A stretch of DNA of 64,000 bases. It comes from Branchiostoma belcheri. Its lineage: Eukaryota; Chordata; Leptocardii; Amphioxiformes; Branchiostomatidae. Each line of letters starts with the position of its first letter. The stretch's first letter is position 1. The stretch lies in contig NW_017803490.1 in assembly GCF_001625305.1 (NCBI RefSeq), forward strand, positions 470,049-534,048, given 5' to 3'. This document shows positions 31,728 to 42,000 of this stretch, piece by piece. The notes beneath the pieces are model-generated. The model was not told the origin of the DNA. It made no database searches and worked only from the letters and a program-made list of their open reading frames with translations. Made by a program: the position numbers and the translations under genes.

Positions 31728-34512
31728 TGGTCCAAGTCTGGTCCTTCTTTCAAGTCTTTAGGTCAACGGGTTTGCTGTCATCTGGTCTGGTCTGGTTTGG
31801 ACAGAAGTCGCCCGTCATCACAGGTTTCTCCCAGTCAGGACAGCGGACCCTCAAGACACACCTACCGATATGAACGGATTTGTTAATGGTGAATCACAAC
31901 ACTGAATGACCACTAAAGATAGTGATAGAATGAGCACGATTGGACAATCAATTTGCTTGAGTAATAGGAGGGGTCCTAATTCCGACCCATGTTGCATGCA
32001 AACGCACCTACCTTTCGTAATAGTTTATCTGACCAAAAACCCGTGCAACATGAACTATAATATTGACAGATAAACATCACTATAATATTGACAGATAAAG
32101 ATCACAACGATTAAAGCTGTACGGCTGTGTATTTCCCTTCAGTGTAGCACCTTGCACGCAAGCGTAATGGTTCATGAACTTACAGCAGGTTTTTTGTCAT
32201 TTTGCCGGTGGAACTTCTGACCTAGTGTTTAACACAGGTCAATCTGAGAAGAGAGTTTAGAAATTATAATACAGAAATTATGAATAAAACGATCTACAAC
32301 TGTTTTTCTGTCCCAAACAAGTCCTCTTTTTACGAATACGCGACTTGCTCCAAAGCGGCAGCGTTTCAAAAGCAAAACCTGCATTTTTGACACACTTGTC
32401 AACCCCTGAACAAGTGTTGAATTCAAACAGATTTTTCACTCATCTGTTGTCAGAGTGTACGAACTAAAACAAAGTTTGTGATATTACCAATATCAACACA
32501 AAAACTTTGTCCATTCTTGTGGTTATTTTCAGGCACGTGCTCCCATCCATAATGCCGCAACAAGGATTTTTTCAAACTAGTACGGAATTAGGACCCCCCC
32601 CCCCCATTAGATGTACAAAATTCTAGGCTATTATGCCTGAGGATTGTGAAATGCCTCAGAGAAATATAGCATGTAAATTTTGAAGTGTTGTCTCACCTGT
32701 ACAAACTCTTCACTCTGTGTCTTCAGGTTAACTGGTTTGCAGAGGTCTGGACAGAAGTCGCCCGTCATCAGAGGTTTCTCCCAGTCAGGACAGGAACATC
32801 AAGACTACCACTGACCCTCACGACACACCTGATAAAAAATGACACGAAAACAAGGCAATAAGTGACTAAGTAAAGATGATATAAACGTGCATGTGACCAG
32901 TGAGTTACTTTGCTTCTTTGCCTAGAAATGTTGATGAATGCTCAATATATAAAGCTGTTTTAATCTGTTACTGGTTTTATTATTATTATTATAAAGTGTG
33001 AAGTCTGAGAGAGTTCCAGTATGATAAAAAGAAATCATATGAATTTTTTTGGTAGGAAAATCTCATCAAATTGATTAAGTGCTTGGAGCAGCTGCTTCAT
33101 GGTAGAAAGAATAGATGTAGAAAGTGGAAAGGTATTTTACACATTCAAATATTACTAGTTGTGTGTTATGTCTCAGGGTTCTCAACAAATAAAAGGTAAG
33201 GCGGAAGGCAAGTTGTCTCACCCATACAAACTCTTTACTTTGTCTTCAAGTCATCTGGGACCGTCTGGTGTGGGCAGAACTTATCCATCATCACAGGTTT
33301 CTCCCAGTCGGACAGGAACGTCAGGACACACCTAACTAATATAAGGAATAATTAGTGTGATGCCCCCAAAATTAAACTATCCTTTGCTTTGATAGATGTA
33401 CACAGTGTTTTAAGTACATTAATTTTGTTATTGCCTCTCAATTCTTAACATATGGAAAAAATAAAGTTGTAAAACATTGTCTCACCTGTACAAATTTTCC
33501 CTTCACTGTGTTCAAGTTCAAGTCAGCTGAGCCCTCATCTCTGTCTCTAAATCACCCGATCTGGTCCAATCTTCTCTTGTCAGGTTCAGACAGGAGTCTT
33601 CACTACTGCATCAGTCAGCAGCCACCTAACTATACAGACATTAGCTGTCTCAAATAACACTAAATAGCTGCAGGTAAAATGGAGAATGCAAATTTTTCTT
33701 ACCTGATATTTCTCTTGGGTCTTCAAGTCACCCAGTCTGGTCCAATCTTCTCTTGTCAGATTCAGACAGGAGTCCTCACTACTGCATCAGTCAGCAGCCA
33801 CCTAACAAAACAGACATCACAAGTTAAACACTTGTCTCAAATAACACCACATAGTTGTTAGGTAAAATACAGAACTCAGATTTTTTTCTCACCTGATATT
33901 CCTCTTCAGTCTTCAAGTCATCTGGTCTGGTCCAATCTGTCTTGTCATCAGGTTCAGACAGGAGTCATCACTACTGCATCAGTCAGCAGCCACCTAAGTA
34001 TACAGACATTACAAGTTGCACACTTGTCTCAAGTAACACCAAATAGTTGTAGGTAAAATGCAGAATTCAGATTTTCCTCACCTGATATTCCTCTTGGGTC
34101 TTCAAATCATCTGGTCTGGTCCAATTTATCTTCTCTTGTCAGGTTCAGACAGGAATCCCCACTACTGCATCAGTCAGCAGTCACCTAACTATACAGACAT
34201 TACAAGTTAAACACTTGTCTCAAAGTAAATGGTAGGTAAATCAGAAATCAGATTTTTTTCTCACATTCCTCTGGGGTCTTCAAAACAGGTCCAGTCTGGT
34301 TCAATCTTCTTGTCAGGTTCAGACGGGAGTCAGCAGCCACCTAACCTACAATGCATGTTACATATTTGTTTAAAAAAAACACCAGGTAAATGTCAAGTAA
34401 ATTTAGATTTTCTCACCTAATATTCCTCTGGGGTATTCAAATCGCCAGGTCTGGTCAGGTCCAATCTTCTGTTGCCAGGTTCAGACAGGAGTCAGCATCA
34501 GTCAGCAGTCAC
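31728..34512 (-). other. Array of about nine related units, eight with splice-site-like borders (minus strand)
   Basis: Units on the minus strand: 34427-34512, 34265-34340, 34082-34184, 33893-33993, 33703-33801, 33486-33625, 33222-33331, 32697-32828 and a partial about 31728-31863. Most start after TTAG with GTGGCTGCTGACTGATGCAG (older units GTGTGTC...) and end in CAG before GTGAG or GTAAG. All contain CCTGTC and an AAGAC or related 3' part. The three units nearest 31728 encode CPDWEKPVMTGDFCP-like peptides in one frame. The younger units carry an in-frame TGA near the start, and no frame is open across the array. It may be a decayed tandem-exon gene or a non-coding transcript with repeated exons. 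Confidence 0.5.
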
Positions 34513-34826
34513 CTGACTGTACAACATTAAATGTTACACACTTGTCTTAATTAACAACAAATAACATAACTAGCAGTAAGAAAAATTACCTTGAAATTAG
34601 CCTTTGTGGACTAGATTGCAAATAAATTATGAAAAATGACTGCAAAAGAATCTGCCGCCAAGACCGCCTTTCAAAGCAAGTTGGAACTCAAAATCTACTA
34701 CATGTGGTACTAAATTTGAAATTTATCAATACTTCTTTTTAAAAATAACAATTACGAAAAAAAAAAAACAATACAAGACTGCAATTATGGACCTTAGCGC
34801 TAATTAGTTTAGCAGTAATAAAGAAA

Positions 34827-35000
34827 GTTTATTGCAAATACTTGCCCGAGGGCTAATATTGCAGTTACAAACAACATAAGAAAGAAAATACAGTGGTATG
34901 TGAGACTATATCTACGTCCAACATTATACTATATTCTACAACATACATGGTACTAGGTTTACTGGGTTTGACTTCTTCGGAAGAGGAATTTACCCACTTA
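34827..35000 (-). repeat. 3' tail of a non-LTR retrotransposon, family J
   Basis: On the minus strand it ends GGGCAAGTATTTGCAATAAA, a short-repeat tail typical of non-LTR elements. Also at 37083-37225, 41637-41840 and (opposite strand) 52086-52395. No ORF remains. Confidence 0.55.
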
Positions 35001-35030
35001 TAATATGTGGGTTCTTTGATTTTAGTAGTA

Positions 35031-35407
35031 AGGCCACACCAATTTAATTTCTTGGTTAACGGATTTGCCCGCTTCATTTTTTTCTGATTTGCAAATAAAA
35101 ATAAAAATTCAAAATCAACTGCAAAATGCTCATATTTTGCCCTGAACAGTTGAAAACAGTCCTTTTCTTCCTAGTTGTTACAATTATTCCATCTTTCAAT
35201 GCAATGGTATCATTAAAAGTTCGAAATTCATTGTTTAAATTTTGAACCAGCCTGGTGTGTTGACTTCATGGCTCCTATCCTACCATTTTGGACCATAATA
35301 GGATGCCTATGCCTGTTTTTATTTTTATTTCATTTTTTGCCCGCCCGCTCCATTATTTTTCTAGAAAAATCCGTTAACCAAGTGAAGAAATTAAATTGGT
35401 GTGGCCT
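35031..35407 (+). mobile_element. MITE, family B, TTAACGGAT subfamily
   Basis: Both ends are intact: AGGCCACACCAATTTAATTT, with CTTGGTTAACGGAT inside, and the inverse at 35370-35407. Confidence 0.87.
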
Positions 35408-36324
35408 AATAAGCATCTAACGTTACAGTGCAGGAACAAGGCGGGAACAATCATACCCACGTGTGCGGCAGTTGCACAGGTGGCCCCCTCGCCACGAGGC
35501 AGTCAAATTTTCTTACTTTTTCTGTGTTTCTCTCTTCAAAAATTGTGTACAAATACACGGAAGCTGTTTGTTTTTTATTACCAAGAGGGCTTTGTCCAGT
35601 ACAATAGGATAGGATAGGATAGGACGACTTTGAAATAAACTCGATAAATTAGGTCAATTACTTTAGAAGACGAAAACAAGAATATTCAAACACGAAAATA
35701 ACGCAAAATGTTCATAAAACTGCAGATTTTTTTCGGGAATACAACTTGCCATGTTCTTCATGTCAACTCATTTTAAGTAATTGTGTTAGAATTTTTACCT
35801 CTTTCAACTGCGAAGTCTTCCCCTCACCACCAGAAATGCAGTCCTCACAACAGTACTAGTGGCCATTTTGTTGTCTTCTTCACCACAAGCACATGTCCAG
35901 TCAGAAAATACAAGTTCTCTCCTCCGAACAGACACACTTCCGGCCCAAATCCACGGAAAACTTCCGAAGACTCCATATGTTATATCCGAAAACGCAGAAA
36001 AGTAAAATATTTGGAAACCAGAAACTGAAATTTCGTCCTAAAATTCGGGGGTGGGGGACTCAAGAACATTCTCTCCGCACGACATGTGCGAAATGAACGG
36101 ACTGTACCAAGTGCGACGTTATTGCAGGGGTGTCAGAAAACTGTCGTTTCTAAAAAAAAGTAATTGGAAAGAGAAAACGCTCATGTATAATCAAGAAAAG
36201 TATAAAGGAAATCCTAACACTGAGATTTTCACAATTGCCCGTCGCACCAGGAATAGCGACAGCACCCGGGTACCCACAGAACGCATCAGAGGTAAATCTA
36301 CGTCAAACCGAAGCACCGCAACCA
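35408..36324. other. No gene recognised; short (AGGAT)n tract at 35604-35630
   Basis: Several short open frames but none with homology or splice support. The segment 35790-36110 is somewhat richer in GC. Confidence 0.4.
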
Positions 36325-36545
36325 AGGCGGAAGGACACCCGGAAGTAAGCCTCGGGTCCGAAATCAATTTTCACCCCAAACGCATCCATTCTTTCACTTT
36401 TCAACCAAGTTAGTATTTAATGCCATTTTGTAGCAGATCATGAGAAATGAGAACTCAAAGCTGAACCATCGTCACTTTTGGTACCGCGCACTTTTTCCCT
36501 GTCGCGGAGGAATCGGTGTGCACCGGTCCTGGAATTGGGTCTGTC
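36325..36545 (+). repeat. Dispersed repeat (ACCCGGAAGTAAG type)
   Basis: Second copy of the segment at 27850-28075. It is followed by CTGTCCTTGGTGCTGAAA, which also occurs at 21912-21930. Confidence 0.6.
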
Positions 36546-37082
36546 CTTGGTGCTGAAAACACCATCAGGCGCAAGTTTTACAACTTATTCTTTGTTCTTT
36601 GAAATATGGCTTCCAGAGAAATACTCTTAGGTATGTAGGATGAACGTACATTGTTTTCGTGTTTCTGTGTATGTGATCTGATGTGACGAAACATTTTATT
36701 GGTCTATAATAAGATGTCAATATGTAAGCGTGCACGCTTTGTTCATTTTCGCGATTAAAATCAGAAACTCAAGAACTTAGTAATCATTGAAAAAAAGATG
36801 TGATTCGTCGTTTTCATTCACATATATTTAACTGTTTTTGTTCGAAGAAAATTTACTGATTTTACTTCCAGATCATAAAGGCAGAAGTGGCTTATTTATA
36901 GGTGTTTAATTCCAAGTGAAAATGGCGGTCATTTGGCATCATTTTTCATCGGAAAATCTTTTCCCCCTAAACTTTGAGAGGTTAAAACACCTTTGAAATT
37001 ACCAAGAAATGTGTACATGTGTGTAACACGAAGACAAATCTATTGTATGAAATCCCTCTTGTTGTAGATCTAGCTAGAAATA

Positions 37083-37225
37083 GAAATAAAGTTTATTGCA
37101 AATACATGCCCGAGGGCTAATTGCAGTTACAAACAACATAAGAAAGAAAATACAGTGGTATGTGAGACTATATCTACGTCCGTAACATTATACTATATTC
37201 TACAACATACATGGTACTAGCTATA
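37083..37225 (-). repeat. 3' tail of a non-LTR retrotransposon, family J
   Basis: Nearly identical to 34827-34960 (GTGGTATGTGAGACTATATC, CATACATGGTACTAG), so one of these copies is young. Confidence 0.6.
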
Positions 37226-37364
37226 GTTTTATTCAATTACTATAGAAAAATCCTAGTTTCGTTTCAAAGCGGTATGTTTCCAATGCACAATGTGTTATAC
37301 TTGATGACTGTTTGGAGTGCTAAAAATTAAAGTACATGTACATGTAAAACATAGAGCTCAGTTT

Positions 37365-37613
37365 AGATGGATGGATGGATGGATGAATGGATGGATGGAT
37401 GGATGGAAGGATGGTTGGATGGATGGATGGATGGATGGATGGATGTTATGGATGGATGGTTGGATGGAAGGATGGATGGATGGTTGGATGGATGGATGGA
37501 TGGATGTTATGGATGGATGGTTGGATGGATGGATGGTTGGATGGATGGTTGGATGTATGTAGGGAGGTAGGGATGTATGTATGTATGTATGTATGGATGG
37601 ATGGATGGATGTA
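37365..37613 (+). repeat. (GGAT)n microsatellite
   Basis: About 250 bp of ATGG/GGAT units with TTGG, AAGG and ATGTTATGG variants, ending in ATGT units. Open frames of WMDG/IHPS type on both strands are repeat artefacts. Confidence 0.95.
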
Positions 37614-37942
37614 CAGTGTATATGTTTCATTTTGAAAGAGAGATGCCTCTAAATACTATACATTGTTATTGGTCGATTTTCTGTTTGGTCATTAATGTAT
37701 TAAAAGTCGAATATTGATTATTGTACTATTATCACCAGTCACTCTGAAAGACTACCGGTATGACTTAAACTGTGCAAAACTGGATAGTACAGTTCTTTTA
37801 CAAATCAAATTCAAAACTCAGAATCATATACAAAAACATTATAAGTCCAGGTTGTATTCTTGTATAAACATTACTGAAATACAGAAACACCAAGTTTTAA
37901 ACTAGAGAACTCTTACTAAAAGACCAGTGAGACATTCTCCTA

Positions 37943-38395
37943 GCCTCCACCAGGCCTTCCTACAGGGGTACGGATCCTAGAATTCGGTAATAAAAAGGGA
38001 ACTACATGTAGTTGGCCAGGAGAGTCAGTCCACGAGAGGGTAAATTTCCCCCTACACTGGCTAAACTCTCCTAGTCAATTATTCTCCCTATTTGTTTAAA
38101 GTTAAAACTTTTGATCCAACTCAAAAAATTCTCTCGCCTAGAGCTTTTGACCAGTCACTCTGGTCTTCCTCAGTAGACTGACCCAGTGAAGCTTGTCACG
38201 TGGCTTCTTTGAAGTGTGAGGTCAACACTGGGTCAAAGGTCAACACTGGGTCAAAGGTATCTGGTAGACGATGTCGAGCCCCGTCGCGGTTCAGTCTACT
38301 GAGGAAGACCAGAGTGACTGGTCGAAAGCTCTAGGTGGGAGAATTTTTTGTGTTGGAACAAAAGTTTTAACTTCAAACGTGTAACTACCAACACA
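37943..38395. mobile_element. Foldback element, family I, with adjoining TAGCCTCCACCAGG fragment
   Basis: From 38099 GTTAAAACTTTTGATCCAAC and AGAGCTTTTGACCAGTCACT to TCAGTCTACTGAGG, then the inverse back to AAAAGTTTTAAC near 38372. Arms about 100 bp, with CACTGGGTCAAAGGTCAA repeats in the centre. Related copies at 47138-47238 and 49878-50095. The TAGCCTCCACCAGGCC at 37941 resembles the end of the foldback at 57998. Confidence 0.7.
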
Positions 38396-38754
38396 GATGA
38401 CCTTTCATGATAGTATTCTCCCTATTGGCTAAATTATCCTTTTTTCTGAACCAGCATTGTTAGTCTGGTGTATAGGGGTGGGTAGCTATATAGAAAATTC
38501 AGGTCTGGATCAGATCCAGACCTACAATGTACATGTAAACCTGGACCTGATTATTGTACAGTAGCACTATATTATATCATATATATCGTGAAACATGGCC
38601 AGATTATCTAAAGATGTGTGTACAACCTATAGAAATGTAACGTTACATCAGGTCCGATGATCGGGTTTTTGCGTTTCGTTTTTTTTGACTTGGTTCCTGA
38701 ATGTCATTCCGGTTTAAACTGGTCCGGGACCCACCCCAGGTCTGGTTCAGACTC

Positions 38755-39075
38755 ATGCCCGTAGCCAGGGGTGGTTCGGGGGGTTCGAACCCCCCCACAA
38801 GGCTCAAAGGTCCACTTTTTGGTCCACTTTTTATTTTTTTTGTGTCACCAGCGAGGCTGGAATCATAGGAAAACTGCTCACTTTGTCATTGAAAAAAATT
38901 ATCTCTGATTTTTTCTTTGAAATCCTCTAAAAAACGCAGGAAATGCCATTTCAGAAGGTTCATTTTTAAAAATTTCCTAGGGGGAGCATGCCCCCGGACC
39001 CCCCAGGAACCTCGATGATCCCTCAAGCAGTGGGAAGAACCCCCCCCCCCCATTCAAAATCCTGGCTACGGGCAT
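38755..39075 (-). mobile_element. MITE, family F, next to a stop codon
   Basis: Ends ATGCCCGTAGCCAGG and CCTGGCTACGGGCAT, inverse of the copy at 4151-4529. The right end is 17 bp from the stop codon of the mucin-like gene (39093), so the element probably lies in that gene's 3' UTR. Confidence 0.85.
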
Positions 39076-39092
39076 GAGACTAATATTTTCTC

Positions 39093-42000
39093 TCAAAGCT
39101 TGGTGCTCTCCATGCCCAAATGATCGCCATTTCCCACTGATGACGTCATGTAAGCCTTGCCGTTTTTCTCTTCATGCACTGCATAGCCTCCGTTGTCCAC
39201 TCCCCCACCGGCCTTACTGTCCGCAGCCTCCAGCTTCAACTGGTCATCTCCCTTGGACACTGACAGACGCTTTCTCCTGAAGGGACAAAGATAGAAGTGT
39301 CATATATAATCATATCATGGTTTATCTCAAATGCAATAATTGCAAAAACACAGTTGCCACTTTGGTGAAAGGTATACAATACTACAGAGTTATATGCATG
39401 ATTGTGTTAGTTCATTCGTGACACTGGAAAAGAGTGGTGGATGTCACTCCAAACGTACGCGTCACGAATTTCAAATTCAAATGATTTCCATATTTTATCC
39501 TGAGCTTGAATTTTAGTAACAATTACACTAGTAATATCACTAGGGAAGGAGAATTTAATAAGAACTCACCTCTTGCCCACAATAAAGACAGCCAGTGTGA
39601 TGGCAGTGAAGGTGTTGAGGGGGATAGCCAGACTTAGTGCCATGATGTTACCTAAGTGGGAACAAATAGTATTTCATTTACTCACTCGCTCACTCGCTCA
39701 CTCGCTCACTCGCTCACTCGCTCACTCGCTCACTCACTCACTCACTCACTCACTCACTCACTCACTCACTCACTCACACTCACTCACTCACTCTCACTCA
39801 CTCACTCACTCACTCACTCACTCACTCACACTCACTCACTCACTCACTCACTCACTCACTCACTCACTCACACTCACTATCTAGGATTTGAGTATTCTGC
39901 TGCTGTTGTCCCTGTGGGAAGCAGCTGGCTAGTAGTACTGTTTACTAGTAGTACTAGTACTGCTACTGTTTACAGCAAATACATATTCATAATAACCAGT
40001 ATTACAAACTACATTCAGCTGTCTTTTGAGTAGCAAGAAGAAATTGAACCTGTACATACTAGTACACATTTGCCCTTTATAGTAGATGAAGTGCATGTAA
40101 GATACAATACTTCTATTGCTATTTATTCTATCACTGTACAGTAATTGTACCTTGATCTACTTTATCATTATGACCTGTAGTTAGCTTGTAACTGTCATGA
40201 ACGTACATGTACAATAAAGGTATCTTATCCATTCTATGTCTTAGCAGTAAGGTGGAGAGCACTGTATTTTGTCTTTGGAATAAACTATAACATTAGCCAG
40301 ATACCTATTTTCTGGTTGGCCAGCTCCTCTGGGTCTAGAACTACGGATGCTGTGGTGTTAGCTGTACACAATAAAGGGTAACAAAGAAAAATGGTCTTTA
40401 TAAACAAGGAAAGGCATTGCTCCTGACACCCACATTATTATCAACTTTTAATTGATGTCAGACAGTCACTGTTACACATGTAGCATTGATTTGTAAATTA
40501 CCTTTGATTGTTCTTACAATTTTTAATGTTGAACATTCAAGCAAAATTCAACATTGTATTGTAACGATCACAATAGTTACTGTAAATGTATGATCATTTT
40601 ATAGACTGATACCTCTGTAAATAGCCTCACAATTCAGCCCTTCACGGTTGCCAGGTGGCATGTAAATATATATATAGTAACTGTTATATCTTTTGCTATC
40701 TAATAAACCTGTCTACTACTACTACTACTACTAACTACTAACTACTAACTACTACTACTAATACTACTCCTCCTCCTCCTCCTACTACTACTACTACTAC
40801 TAACTACTACTACGAATTACTACTACAATGTACGTCACATCTACATTAAATAATGCCACTCTGTAGAACAAAATGAACAGGCATATCGGCACCTTTGATC
40901 ACCGTGCTTGTGGTGGTTGCCATGGCATCTGTAGTCATAGCAACTGAAGAGGCCGTGGTGTCTGTCGTAGTGTCAGCACGCTCAGTGCTGGTAAGGGTCG
41001 TACTACGCATGCCTGTTGTCGTGTCAGATTGCACAGTACTGGGGATGGTTGTACTGCGCATGCCTGTTGTCATGTCAGCTGTACTAGGGGAGGCTGTACT
41101 ACGCATGTCCGAACTCATGAGCTGAGTAGTAGCTGCCATGGTAATGTTAAGACTGCCACCTGTATAACAAGAAAGGTAACATTTGCAAAGCAAATGCATA
41201 GTGTTTACCTTTGCATATGGTCTACTCTGTTAATTCTTACTCAAATACACTCATATACATGTATATGGTCAGACAGGAGTATAAATCCCTCCTACTATAA
41301 AATTGCAACATTATGTACATTGTAACCCAACCCAATTACCATCATGGTGAGAGTCAACAATTTAGGTCATTGGCCAGATCAGAGGTCAGTGTTTGGAAAA
41401 AAAGAAGAGGAAACGTAGCAAAAACAATATGTTTTCCTTCATATATATGGTCAGACAGGAGTATAAATCCCTCCTACTATAAACTTGCAACATTATGTAA
41501 CCCAACACCAGTTACCATGGTGAGAGACATCAACAAACCAGGTTATTGGCCAGGTCAGAGGTCAGTGTTTGGAACAGAAGAAGAGGAAATGTAGCAAAAA
41601 CAATACGTTTTCCTTCGGTAAACATAACAATGAATTCAATTTGTTTTATTGCAAATTCTTGCCCGAGGGCTAATTGTAAATAACAGAAGAAACATTTGAT
41701 ATAAGAGCAGGCAATTAATACACAAAGAACTACTGATAACTCCTAAAAACTACTGGGTTTGACTTCTTTTTTGAAAGAGGACAGAGGAAGACAAAAGATC
41801 CCATGCACTTTTTCTGTAATTTGTGGGTTTTCGGATGTTAAGAGGAGATACTAGTGAATTTTTTCATCAGTGACAACTTGGAAGGATAAGAATACTGATG
41901 AAAGAATTCACTAGTAACTGTATCAATACGTGACAAATGAATCTCTTCAACGTTAAGAGGGGAGTAGTTAATATAAGAACTGTTTAACAAGAACAAACGT

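Noticed and set aside
36605-36631. ATGGCTTCCAGAGAAATACT followed by a GTATGT donor, as a possible first exon
   Set aside because: Only nine codons and no matching downstream exon could be found on the plus strand.
37317-37635. Frames rich in WMDG or IHPS on both strands
   Set aside because: Translation of a GGAT microsatellite.
39573-40033. SLTHSLTH-type open frames
   Set aside because: Translation of a CACT microsatellite, with the start of the frames antisense to a real exon.
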